Part shown: positions 1 through 8,488 of the stretch, piece after piece
Layout of the letters: every line of letters starts with the position of its first letter
Position numbering within the stretch: position 1 is the stretch's first letter
From: Deltaproteobacteria bacterium
GTDB lineage: Bacteria; Myxococcota; XYA12-FULL-58-9; JABJBS01
Direction of reading: 5' to 3'
Assembly: GCA_018668695.1 (NCBI GenBank)
Contig: JABJBS010000201.1
Coordinates: 1-46,655, forward strand
Length of the DNA: 46,655 nt
Translations under genes and position numbers: made by a program
The notes under the pieces: generated by a model
Databases searched by the model: none
What the model was told of the DNA's origin: nothing
What the model saw: only the letters and a program-made list of their open reading frames with translations

Positions 1-67
1 CATTTCACTGAGCAGTGATACGGATAATTGGTCCTGTGTCAACTCACCAGAGTGCCCTATTTACAAG

Positions 68-1594
68 TTATCTCACTTGTTCGGCTTTTAGCGCCGGTTT
101 AACTGTGCGTTGCTTCTCAAAAGCCTTGAGCATCTTCTTTTTTTGCTCTTCTTGCTCTAACTGCATCAAAATCTGCTTACGAATTTCGGGCGGCAATTGG
201 CTCAATGAACTCGGATCTAAATTACCCAGATTGGGCCGCTGGGGTGCAACCTTTTTACCCATCGACTTCAGATCGCTCAAAACTGCGCCCAAAGAGCCCT
301 GGTCTGCGTAATATAGAGCGGTATCGATGGCGCCTCGTGCATAAAGCATGGTCTCGCCTTTCACGTCGGCGACTGCGCCGAACTCAATCTTGCGGGTCGA
401 TCCGTCTCCCAACGTGACGCGTACCTGCTTTTTCGAACGTTTAAACTTGGTTTTGCGCGGCTTTGTATCAGGAGCCAGTGCTTTGGCTCGGTAGTTCTTA
501 AGAACTTGTAACCGGGCCTCCACAGCTAAGACATCCAGTTCGAAACCTTGAGGCAACGGTGGATTAGCTGAGCCAACCACCCACCCTTCCCCTTGCCGTT
601 TGAGCTCGGCTTTCATGGAACCATCCATAATTTCGAAGCTCTGCACGTCGGGTAGGGAGAAATCGATAAGTCTCAAATCTCGAAAATCACGAGGAGCTTG
701 AGTGAGGAGCTGAGAAGAATGGGACGAAAAGATAAAAACATCCCCCTGAGGCAAGACCTTGCCATAGACCAATTTACTCCCAGCCTCCTGGCCTATCACC
801 AAGGTTTGAGCCGCCCGGCCGGTGTCCTTGAAATGTACAACAACTCGGCTCGCCTCCTCACCAAGACCCATAGTTTCATGACTTGCGCCGTCGACGAATT
901 CACGTGCACGTAAATCAGACAATGCATTCACGAGACGGTAGGCGGCCGCGTGGTCAAAACGAAACCCATCAGGCAGCACCGAAGCATTGGCCAGTGACCA
1001 TGCTCGGGTGTCATCAGCACTGGGCACCAAGCTATAAGACTCACTTTCCCGTACCTTAATCTCGACCCGCGCTATCGCATCCATTTCTGCCTGGACCACA
1101 CGCCGGTCGACCCAAGAGGCGGTGGGTCGTGAAAAGGTCCCGGGGAATACTCTCTTCATCGAGTAAACTTTGTTCTCGAACAGGATATAAGAGCCGCCTG
1201 CATCGGCGCTACCGATCACAAAGTCTGCTACAACCGAATCGCCAGACGAGACAACCACATGTGTTCCCTCTTTCTCGTCGACCTTTAATTCTGCGAAACG
1301 TTCAGGCTTCTGCGTAACCAAGTTGGTAGAATCAATCTTTACAAGAGCATCCAGCGCTGCCTTCACTGCAGTTGCATCGGCACGTCGACCGCTCTCAACC
1401 GTCCAAGAATCTTCCTGACGCTTTAAAACCACAGGGTGCTTACCCTTAATCGTCAACCCGCTGATCTGCGTACTATCCAGCTGCGTAAAAGACACCCGAG
1501 ACACACCGCGCTCTTGTTTTTCGCCCTGCTTAACCCAAACCATTCCGGCCAAGACGATACAGACGAAGACCGCTAGGCCCGTTGACTTATTCAT
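68..1594 (-). CDS. DUF4340 domain protein, membrane-anchored
   Basis: The protein is about 508 aa with one N-terminal membrane segment (residues about 5-22) followed by a long, beta-rich soluble part that resembles DUF4340. It ends in a charged tail rich in Gln, Glu and Lys. DUF4340 proteins typically sit beside GldG-type ABC auxiliary proteins, and here the gene lies 20 bp after a gldG-like gene and closes a four-gene ABC cassette. The role is probably periplasmic and accessory to the exporter; the substrate is unknown. I chose the ATG at 1594 over that at 1600 because the AGAAGG Shine-Dalgarno sits 8 nt before it. The family call is from overall sequence pattern, not from a profile search. 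Confidence 0.8.
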   Translation of the reverse strand: MNKSTGLAVFVCIVLAGMVWVKQGEKQERGVSRVSFTQLDSTQISGLTIKGKHPVVLKRQEDSWTVESGRRADATAVKAALDALVKIDSTNLVTQKPERFAELKVDEKEGTHVVVSSGDSVVADFVIGSADAGGSYILFENKVYSMKRVFPGTFSRPTASWVDRRVVQAEMDAIARVEIKVRESESYSLVPSADDTRAWSLANASVLPDGFRFDHAAAYRLVNALSDLRAREFVDGASHETMGLGEEASRVVVHFKDTGRAAQTLVIGQEAGSKLVYGKVLPQGDVFIFSSHSSQLLTQAPRDFRDLRLIDFSLPDVQSFEIMDGSMKAELKRQGEGWVVGSANPPLPQGFELDVLAVEARLQVLKNYRAKALAPDTKPRKTKFKRSKKQVRVTLGDGSTRKIEFGAVADVKGETMLYARGAIDTALYYADQGSLGAVLSDLKSMGKKVAPQRPNLGNLDPSSLSQLPPEIRKQILMQLEQEEQKKKMLKAFEKQRTVKPALKAEQVR

Positions 1595-1614
1595 TTCCAT
1601 TACCTTCTCTAAAA

Positions 1615-3189
1615 CTAAAATTGCGCAGTAAGACGACGGGCTTCACGTCTTCGCCATCGCACGATACCGAAGAGCATGAACAAAAGTGGCAGACCCACAA
1701 TATTCCCGTACTTCACCGTCAATCGCTCTGAATCCTCTAATTCCTCTAATGGTGCGGCCGCGAGCCCTCTGGTTCGCACCGCTAACAAGTCTTCATCCAA
1801 GACGAGCCAATCCAGCAAATTCAAAACCAAAGCTTCGTTGCTGCGTTGCATGAACTGGTCTGTTAAAAAGCTGGATGTACCGGCGACTAAAACGCGTGAT
1901 TGACGCGCCGATGTTTGCTTCAATTTTACAACAGCCACCAACGGATGCGCCGCCTGCTCTCCGAGTGCATCTAACGTCCAGCGCTGAAATGGGTCCATGT
2001 TGAATGGCGCATTCGCAAGCCAAGACTCTTTAGACGAACGAACCAAGACATCAACCTCATGACCAAGCTGCGAATCCTCAACAACCAGCGGACTCGCAAA
2101 TGGTAATGCAACTTGCCCCAGTCCTCGGGTCAAAGGATGCTCGTTATCTAAATCTTCCGATACCGGCATAAATGGATATGCAACCTGTTGAGCTACTCGC
2201 ATATAACCTTGTTGGCGCATCACGTTAATCGTTGAGCATGACTTGTCTAAAACAAGCTCAGAGGATGGAACCACACCGTAAGTTGCCAAAAGACCTTGAA
2301 GTCCGTGTACCTTCGGCTCAGTTTGCAAAGTTTGCTGATCGACTGAAAGCGCATCGAGTAAAAACGCCGCCGACCCACCGCCTGCAATAAACTCTTCAAT
2401 TTGACTTATTTCATTGGCACCCAACGCAGACTTTGGACCCGCAATGATCAAAGCGTCTAAATCTTCCATCATCGGCATCTGGGTTAAATCGAGTTCAGTC
2501 AGACTGTAGAGCTGGCCAAGCATTCCCCAAAGTCGCCCCATATCTTTTTTAGGTTCAGGGCCATCGTGCCCTACTAAAAAAGCTACCTTCGGTATGCGAG
2601 GACGTACCATTTTGCGGATGATGGTTGTGAGTTCGTACTCGAGATTAGCAGTGTTTTGAACAACAGGAATGACCTCGGTTTGGTCACCATAATGAAGAGC
2701 CAAGCCCATAAAAATACGCTTCACCTCAAGCTTATCATCTTCATTCACACGCAACTCAACCGGAGGGATACCAAGCTCCTGAAGCTTCGTCTCGAGTTCG
2801 GTTGCCTCCCGAACACTTCGTCCGAAAATATCTTTTTGAACGTTCTTCTTCTTCTCTTTATCTGCATCACTTTCAGCAGTTGCGGGGTCTATAAATTGAA
2901 AGCTAAAGTCAGCGCTATTACGAGCGTAATACTCCTCGAGCAAATCACGCACGTACCGAGCATTGTTTCCATAAGGCGCCGGCAAGTTCGCCGTAAAATA
3001 AGCATCGATGCGAACCGGGTCTGGTAATTCTTCCAGGCTCTTAACTGTGGCGTCACTCAGCGTAAACTGTCCGTCTCTCGTAAGGTCTGCTCTTGCAAAC
3101 ATCTCAAGCGCCAAAACGTTTAACGCAATTAAGCTACCGATGACTGCGAATACCAAAATCGATTTATCTATAGTCTTAGTTTGCTTCAT
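1615..3189 (-). CDS. GldG-like ABC transporter auxiliary protein
   Basis: The protein is 524 aa with a membrane segment at about residues 10-30, a large extracytoplasmic region and a second membrane segment at about 495-512 followed by a basic end (RWRRREARR). This is the GldG / ABC_transp_aux layout. The central part has the IPKVAFLVGHDGPEP stretch typical of that domain. It is encoded 10 bp after the ABC permease and just before the DUF4340 gene, as in gliding-type and related export cassettes. In Bacteroidota GldG works with GldA and GldF in gliding; outside that phylum the role is unclear. The ATG at 3189 follows a GGAG at 6 nt; the GTG one codon upstream lacks good spacing. Confidence 0.85.
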   Translation of the reverse strand: MKQTKTIDKSILVFAVIGSLIALNVLALEMFARADLTRDGQFTLSDATVKSLEELPDPVRIDAYFTANLPAPYGNNARYVRDLLEEYYARNSADFSFQFIDPATAESDADKEKKKNVQKDIFGRSVREATELETKLQELGIPPVELRVNEDDKLEVKRIFMGLALHYGDQTEVIPVVQNTANLEYELTTIIRKMVRPRIPKVAFLVGHDGPEPKKDMGRLWGMLGQLYSLTELDLTQMPMMEDLDALIIAGPKSALGANEISQIEEFIAGGGSAAFLLDALSVDQQTLQTEPKVHGLQGLLATYGVVPSSELVLDKSCSTINVMRQQGYMRVAQQVAYPFMPVSEDLDNEHPLTRGLGQVALPFASPLVVEDSQLGHEVDVLVRSSKESWLANAPFNMDPFQRWTLDALGEQAAHPLVAVVKLKQTSARQSRVLVAGTSSFLTDQFMQRSNEALVLNLLDWLVLDEDLLAVRTRGLAAAPLEELEDSERLTVKYGNIVGLPLLFMLFGIVRWRRREARRLTAQF

Positions 3190-3199
3190 CACCCACTCC

Positions 3200-3919
3200 T
3201 TACGCGTGCTGACGGTTCATCGATTGAACCGACAAGAAGAGTGCACCCGAAGTTACGCTCAAATAGTAAAGAACATCGCGTGTATCGATCACGCCCCTCG
3301 CCAAATTATCAAGATGGAAGCTTAAGGACAGGTACTCAACAATCGCGCCCAGACCTTGAGGCATGAAAAACTGCAGCCAATAAACAAAATAGAGTCCCGC
3401 ACAAACCAGAAAGCCAATGATAAAGGCCACGATTTGATTACTCGTTAATGTTGAACACAAAAGGCCGATAGCAGTCATAGCCGCTACAAAAAGCAGGAGG
3501 CCAACATAACCGGAGATTACTGGACCCCAGTCCAAATCCCCGACGAAACTTACACAAACCGCATAGATGAGTGTGGCTAAGATAGCAGAACTTAGTAAGG
3601 CAAAAGCGCCAAGGAATTTCCCGAGGATAACCTGAGTGTCCGTAACCGGCATCGTTGTCAAAAACTCAATCGTTCCTGATTTCTTTTCTTCGGCCACAAG
3701 GCGCATCGTGAGTGCAGGAACCATGATAACCAGCAGCATCGAAGGACTAAATGGTGATGGAGCAAAGAACATTCTCATATCCGCTCGTTCCATTAAGAAA
3801 AACGAACCAAAAAACATCCAACCTGCAACCAACAGAAATGAAACGACCACAATATACGCGATTGGAGAATCGAAATAACTTTTCAGTTCACGCCCGGCGA
3901 TTGTTAATATGGGATTCAT
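3200..3919 (-). CDS. ABC-2 type permease (GldF-like)
   Basis: This 239-aa integral membrane protein has about six hydrophobic segments and the ABC-2 N-terminal signature pattern ILTIAGRELKSYFDSPIAYI. The segment EEKKSGTIEFLTTMPV is the amphipathic coupling stretch common to ABC-2 permeases. The gene lies between the ATPase (11 bp away) and the GldG-like gene, so it forms the membrane channel of the cassette. The ATG at 3919 has a GGAG 7 nt upstream; the upstream in-frame TTG was not used. GldF is the closest named relative by context; the exported substrate is not visible in the sequence. Confidence 0.88.
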   Translation of the reverse strand: MNPILTIAGRELKSYFDSPIAYIVVVSFLLVAGWMFFGSFFLMERADMRMFFAPSPFSPSMLLVIMVPALTMRLVAEEKKSGTIEFLTTMPVTDTQVILGKFLGAFALLSSAILATLIYAVCVSFVGDLDWGPVISGYVGLLLFVAAMTAIGLLCSTLTSNQIVAFIIGFLVCAGLYFVYWLQFFMPQGLGAIVEYLSLSFHLDNLARGVIDTRDVLYYLSVTSGALFLSVQSMNRQHA

Positions 3920-3930
3920 CAATAATCTCC

Positions 3931-4902
3931 CTACCCCTGAGTTAAGCGTCTAAAAGTATCTTCGAGAGAAACGTGCTCTCGATGTAAATCTAAAAGAACC
4001 CAATCCTGTGCCACGGCTGCGCCAAAAATATCTCTTCTTGGGTCATCGGTTCCCGATGTGCGAATTTTGAAGCCCAGGGTGCCCTGCCCGTCACCATCGG
4101 TGTGGGCCACAGATCTTACGCCAGGTAAGCCCTGGAAATGCTCTTGGATTCGGTTCCGCTCAAGTGGAGTACCGTTTCGGGGAGCAACCACAACATTTAT
4201 TTGGCCGCCTTCTTGCTGCTCCATCAAAGCCTCTGGCGTATCATCGGCAACCAACTCACCATCATTAATGATGACAATCCGGCTACATGTAGCCTGGACC
4301 TCTGGGAGAATATGCGTTGATAAAATGACTGTTTTTTCTTGCCCCAATTCACGAATGAGCTGGCGAATCTCAACGATTTGATTGGGATCGAGCCCGGAGG
4401 TTGGTTCATCGAGAATCAATAAATCAGGGTCATGAACCAGTGCCTGCGCAAGTCCTACTCTCTGACGGTATCCTTTAGAAAGCTGGCCGATGTCTTTACC
4501 TAAAACTTTCTCTAATCCACAGCGCTGGCCAATTTCCATCAAGCGGCTCTTGCGAAGGTCCAGTGGTACGCCTCGAAGCTTTGCCGCAAAATGTAGAAAA
4601 TCAACGACCATCATGTCGTCGTACATGGGCGCGCTTTCCGGCAGATAGCCAATGCGGCGCTGCGCCTCCAATGGCTCGTCCGCCACCGCGATTCCGCCAA
4701 CTGTGACTGAACCCGACGTTGGCTTTAGAAAGCCCGTCAGCATTTTCATGGTGGTACTTTTACCTGCACCATTTGGACCGAGAAAACCTAAGACCTCACC
4801 CTTAGAGACCTCGAAGGAAATTCCTTTAACAGCGCGATTAGGTCCATAGTCTTTTATGAGGCCATGAGTTTGAACCATGACCTGACCCGTTTTATGAATC
4901 AT
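3931..4902 (-). CDS. ABC transporter ATP-binding protein (GldA-like)
   Basis: The 323-aa protein has Walker A GPNGAGKST at residues 42-50, an LSKGYRQR signature and Walker B with LLILDEPTSGLDP, followed by the H-loop region (STHILPEV). The last about 100 residues form a C-terminal domain seen in GldA- and CcmA-type exporters. It energises the permease next door. I placed the start at the ATG at 4902, preceded by GGGGAG at about 6 nt, because the longer reading frame upstream has no family similarity. A later ATG at 4878 is possible. It is the first gene of the cassette and follows a leader of about 110 nt. Confidence 0.9.
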   Translation of the reverse strand: MIHKTGQVMVQTHGLIKDYGPNRAVKGISFEVSKGEVLGFLGPNGAGKSTTMKMLTGFLKPTSGSVTVGGIAVADEPLEAQRRIGYLPESAPMYDDMMVVDFLHFAAKLRGVPLDLRKSRLMEIGQRCGLEKVLGKDIGQLSKGYRQRVGLAQALVHDPDLLILDEPTSGLDPNQIVEIRQLIRELGQEKTVILSTHILPEVQATCSRIVIINDGELVADDTPEALMEQQEGGQINVVVAPRNGTPLERNRIQEHFQGLPGVRSVAHTDGDGQGTLGFKIRTSGTDDPRRDIFGAAVAQDWVLLDLHREHVSLEDTFRRLTQG

Positions 4903-5020
4903 TCCGAGCTCCCCTTCATACAAGTTGAAGTCCAGCGAGAGCCATAGGGCTCGGCGCAGAGAGGCATTCATAGGCTATTTGTGGAGCTATTGTGAAGGGT
5001 TCACCAGCTTATTTAAAACG

Positions 5021-5026
5021 ATTATA
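5021..5026 (-). promoter_or_regulatory. Possible -10 box for the ABC cassette
   Basis: A perfect TATAAT (read on minus) lies about 120 bp upstream of the ABC ATPase start, just after the hldE stop codon. No convincing -35 box is present at 16-18 bp, so promoter activity is an inference. A short inverted repeat (GTGAA-GGG-TTCAC, 4992-5004, flanked by AGCT on both sides) lies in the leader and could also help end hldE transcription, but no T-tract follows. Confidence 0.3.
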
Positions 5027-5033
5027 GGCAATC

Positions 5034-6512
5034 TTAGCCCGCCTGGGTGTTAGCACTTTCTCTCGCTAAAATCGTATTCACGATCTCAGTGCTGGAGCGG
5101 CCTTCCAAGGTGTCGATTAGGACAAGTTTGCCCCCTCTACCTTCGACAAAGTCACGGCCTACAACCTTATCGGCCGGCCAGTCAGCACCTTTGACGAGAA
5201 CATCAGGCTTAAGTGATTCGATTATATTTTTCGGGGTATCTTCATCAAAGAGCACAACATGACTCACGCACTCCAGAGCGCTAAGTACAGCGGCTCGTTC
5301 TTTTTCTGGAACAATGGGGCGCTTGGGGCCTTTAAGCCTTTGAACAGATGCATCTGTGTTGAGGCCAATCATTAAGAGATCGCCACTGAGCCGCGCTTGC
5401 TGCAGGTAATGAACATGGCCCGCATGAAGCAGGTCAAAGCAACCATTTGTAAAAACGATATTTTTACCCGCTTGCCGGTACCTCTCAGCCACCGATACCG
5501 CCTCGTCGAAATCCAAAATCTTTGCATACTGGTCACTGCCACCGCGAGCCACACTTGACCTTAGCTCTTCCGGTAAGACTACCACGGTTCCGAACTTTCC
5601 GACCGCTATCCCCGCTGCAATATTGGCAAGTTCAGCGGCATCGCTTACGGCCATACCACAAAAAACTCCCATGGCTGCAACTGAGATCACTGTATCGCCA
5701 GCACCCGTCACATCATACACCTCGGAGGCTTGGGCAGGTAATCTCAACGCCTGCTTATCCGACTCATAAACAAGCATGCCGTCTGCACCGCAAGTGGCCA
5801 GAACAACCTCTGCCTGGGTTTGCTCCTTCAGCTCTGCAACCGCTTGCTGGAAATCCTCAGGTAAATCGATATTTCGCTGAGCCGCCTCGCCAACTTCCCG
5901 GCGATTGGGGGTAATCATATAAGCACCGCGATATCGGCTGTAATCACGGCCTTTTGGATCGACGCAGACTTTCAGGCCAAGCTTCGTAGCTTCAGCTATA
6001 AGGCGATTCATTAATGAGATGCCTACAACCCCCTTGGCGTAATCAGAAACAACGACCCCATCAACCCGCGCTAAAAGAGGTTCTATCTTGTTCCAGAGCG
6101 CATCCGTCATAGCTGCGGTTGCCAGGTTCTTGGACTCTCTGTCGATTCGCAACATATGTTGGTTTTGAGCGACGATCCGAAGCTTATAAGTTGTCGGTCT
6201 GCTGGGATCTTTTACGAAGCAATGCTCAATACCTGCAGCCTGAACCAAATGTGCCAAAGTCTTTCCTTCAGCGTCATCCCCGGTAAATCCGGCCAGGGTA
6301 ACATGAGAGCCCAGAGCTCTGAGATTATTGGCTACGTTTGCAGCACCGCCTGCAACATGACGGGTATTTTTCGAGAGAACAACGGGTACGGGGGCCTCGG
6401 GTGAAGTCCGACCGACATCACCTTCAAGGTAACCATCTATCATCACATCGCCCACCACGAGAATCCTCAGAGGTGTGTCCCGAACGAATAAGGTATCAAG
6501 TGCTGTGGTCAT
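5034..6512 (-). CDS. hldE: Bifunctional heptose-7-phosphate kinase / heptose-1-phosphate adenylyltransferase
   Basis: The 492-aa protein is close to the family size (477 in E. coli). Residues about 15-320 are a PfkB/ribokinase domain with GGAANVANN near the substrate site and the catalytic DVTGAGDT motif. Residues about 345-475 are a nucleotidyltransferase domain with FTNGCFDLLHAGH, whose HxGH motif is catalytic. It phosphorylates D-glycero-D-manno-heptose 7-phosphate and then adenylylates the 1-phosphate, two steps towards ADP-heptose for LPS inner core. This implies a heptose-containing LPS. The ATG at 6512 is preferred to an upstream TTG; no strong Shine-Dalgarno is visible. A TTGACC resembling a -35 box lies upstream without a good -10. 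Confidence 0.95.
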   Translation of the reverse strand: MTTALDTLFVRDTPLRILVVGDVMIDGYLEGDVGRTSPEAPVPVVLSKNTRHVAGGAANVANNLRALGSHVTLAGFTGDDAEGKTLAHLVQAAGIEHCFVKDPSRPTTYKLRIVAQNQHMLRIDRESKNLATAAMTDALWNKIEPLLARVDGVVVSDYAKGVVGISLMNRLIAEATKLGLKVCVDPKGRDYSRYRGAYMITPNRREVGEAAQRNIDLPEDFQQAVAELKEQTQAEVVLATCGADGMLVYESDKQALRLPAQASEVYDVTGAGDTVISVAAMGVFCGMAVSDAAELANIAAGIAVGKFGTVVVLPEELRSSVARGGSDQYAKILDFDEAVSVAERYRQAGKNIVFTNGCFDLLHAGHVHYLQQARLSGDLLMIGLNTDASVQRLKGPKRPIVPEKERAAVLSALECVSHVVLFDEDTPKNIIESLKPDVLVKGADWPADKVVGRDFVEGRGGKLVLIDTLEGRSSTEIVNTILARESANTQAG

Positions 6513-6598
6513 AGTGGTTAGAGTACCCAAAGTCCCGCACGGGTCAACAGCCCGGCTCCACCTAAACCAGGAGTGCTCTAACGCTTAGGAAGCGGCTT

Positions 6599-7384
6599 CT
6601 AAAAACTGAACTCAAGAGATGTCTTTAGGTTGGTATCTAGAGACTCGATCACTGTATCGACATCACTGTAGGGCTCACTGTCGTAAGTTGCGTTAAAGGA
6701 GACCTTCACGGAAAAAATATCATTCGCCTTCACCGTTAAGCTATTTTCAGAATAAATTCTTAGATCTGAAAAATCGTCCAGGCGCGGTTGCAAGAAGTTG
6801 GTGGAGTTCAAGCCAATAGTCTCGGTGATATTCCAGCCCAGTTGAACGTAGTTGGACCAACGGTGGTCAAAATCTGCGAAACTTGAAATCGTGATGGGTT
6901 CATCGGTCCCTTCAATTTCACGCTCGAGTAAATAAGTTGAGCCAAGCACCATGCTTAGATTCTCAAAGGGCTGCCAATTCGCTGCAAGCCCCCAGCCAAG
7001 AAGCGCCCTGAACTTAAGTGCCTTAAACATATCATACTGGTGCTGAAACAAGGCTTCAGTCGTTAGCCAGTCCGTTAACGTGTAACGATAGCGGATATGC
7101 TCAAAGGTACGAGCAATATAAACTTCTTCACTCTTTGAGCCGTAGGTAACCTGCGCCTTAAACAACAGGCCGTGGTCAGCGTGATGGTAAGAAGCATTCG
7201 CACTGCCCGACCATTGAAGCAAATTTGTGTTGCCGGTTCGCCAGGTAACCGATGTTGCAAACTTGCCCGCAAAACCATCTTTCTGGGTTCCACTTGGTAA
7301 AACATTTACGATGGCTAAAGCCGGCGCAGAGGTGACTAAAACACCCAATATAAGGACGCTCGAAAGGAATATTCTATTGTTCAC
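6599..7384 (-). CDS. DUF481 (YdiY-like) outer-membrane beta-barrel protein
   Basis: The predicted product is about 261 aa with a clear signal peptide (NNRIFLSSVLILGVLVTSAPALA, cleavage after ALA) and then alternating aromatic/polar strands. It ends in SLEFSF, a terminal-Phe signature typical of outer-membrane barrels. The pattern TGNTNLLQWSGSANASYHH and the rest match DUF481/YdiY-like proteins, whose function is poorly known; YdiY is called salt-induced. I used the GTG at 7384 because it places the signal peptide at the N-terminus; the longer frame overlaps the HEAT gene. It lies 19 bp after the HEAT lipoprotein gene and is probably co-transcribed. Confidence 0.8.
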   Translation of the reverse strand: MNNRIFLSSVLILGVLVTSAPALAIVNVLPSGTQKDGFAGKFATSVTWRTGNTNLLQWSGSANASYHHADHGLLFKAQVTYGSKSEEVYIARTFEHIRYRYTLTDWLTTEALFQHQYDMFKALKFRALLGWGLAANWQPFENLSMVLGSTYLLEREIEGTDEPITISSFADFDHRWSNYVQLGWNITETIGLNSTNFLQPRLDDFSDLRIYSENSLTVKANDIFSVKVSFNATYDSEPYSDVDTVIESLDTNLKTSLEFSF

Positions 7385-7403
7385 AATAAGCTCGCTTCTT
7401 TGA

Positions 7404-8270
7404 TTACTTACCTGCCGCTGCATCCAGCGCATTGGCTTCTGCTTCCAAAGCTGCTGCTTTGGCTTCAGGGCTATTGGGGTCAACTTCGTTGCCGCTTACA
7501 GCTTCACGTTCACCAATGTAACGAAGCATGTCGCCGGCCATTGAAGTCACGTCGCCGTCGCCTTCTTCGTTATCAACCAAGGCCTGAAACACGGGTGCAG
7601 CTTTTTCTTTCGTAACAACTGTTGCCAGAGCTGAGACCAAGGTGCGTCGAAGCATCGGAGGCTGTGTCTCATCTTGAATCAGTTTAATCATCGTATCCGC
7701 CGCAGGAGCAGCCGGAGTTCCGATTTTACCCATCAACCGAGCTGATTCAATTCTGATGGGCTCATAAGTATCTTGAACCCCCTTCATCAAGAGATCGACC
7801 AACGCGCCTTTTTGCCGAACAATAATATGTCCTGCGTCGCGTGCGATCTTGGCATTTCCCGTACCGGTATAAGCCGCGTAGAGAGCATCACGCCCGCTAA
7901 CGTTGGCTGGGTCAATTTGCACCAAAGCCGTCGCTGCATTCAAGCGCACATTCGGTACTTGTTCCTGAGCTAAAACTTTCTCAAGTTCAGGAATCGCTGC
8001 CGGGCCCACTGCTGCCAACGCTTTTACAGCATAGGTCTGCACCCCGTCGTTTACGTCGTCTAGGAGCTTAGCCATGGCCGGTACAGCCGGAGCACCAGCA
8101 GGTCCCGCCGTTGCAATCGCTTCACAAGCCGCTCTTCGCGCGTAATCATTGTCACTTTCTAGATCCATGGTCCAAGAGCCCATGGTTCGCCCCATAAAGC
8201 GCGGTTCATTACATCCAACAACGACCAACGAGGCCAAAGCGATCATCCAACTCAAATTGCGTAAACCCAT
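7404..8270 (-). CDS. HEAT-repeat lipoprotein
   Basis: The 288-aa protein begins with a lipoprotein signal (WMIALASLVVVGC, lipobox VVGC at about residues 17-20). It then has about five helical HEAT/PBS-lyase-type repeats, for example DNDYARRAACEAIATAGPAG and DGVQTYAVKALAAVGPAAIP, and an Ala/Glu-rich C-terminal end. Such repeats usually form protein-binding scaffolds. The ATG at 8270 has GGAGG 5 nt upstream, and the lipobox confirms this start. It faces hutU across a 218-bp intergenic region and precedes a DUF481 barrel gene, suggesting an envelope-linked pair. The partner is unknown. Confidence 0.85.
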   Translation of the reverse strand: MGLRNLSWMIALASLVVVGCNEPRFMGRTMGSWTMDLESDNDYARRAACEAIATAGPAGAPAVPAMAKLLDDVNDGVQTYAVKALAAVGPAAIPELEKVLAQEQVPNVRLNAATALVQIDPANVSGRDALYAAYTGTGNAKIARDAGHIIVRQKGALVDLLMKGVQDTYEPIRIESARLMGKIGTPAAPAADTMIKLIQDETQPPMLRRTLVSALATVVTKEKAAPVFQALVDNEEGDGDVTSMAGDMLRYIGEREAVSGNEVDPNSPEAKAAALEAEANALDAAAGK

Positions 8271-8488
8271 AGGTTCCTCCAGTTTTCCAGATTCGTAGAG
8301 GGGAGATACACTACCGGGACCAAAGTGCCAATATAGGTTCGACATACTTGCGCGACGCGTCATCTTTGTAAGGTTTTCTTTCGGCAATTCTCGCGTTATA
8401 TGCGGCCCTTGATACTCCTGAAAAAAGGGGTCAATAGGCAACAAACGAACTCAGCCGCACAGAGTTCTGAGACCGAGGAGAAGACCAT

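Noticed and set aside
5-18. Inverted repeat TCACTG-AG-CAGTGA at the left edge
   Set aside because: A 2-nt spacer does not make a good hairpin, and the sequence beyond the edge is missing; could be chance.
8271-8488. Divergent promoter pair between the HEAT lipoprotein gene and hutU
   Set aside because: Promoters are expected here, but I found no -35/-10 pair with good spacing on either strand; a TTGATA on plus lacks a matching -10.
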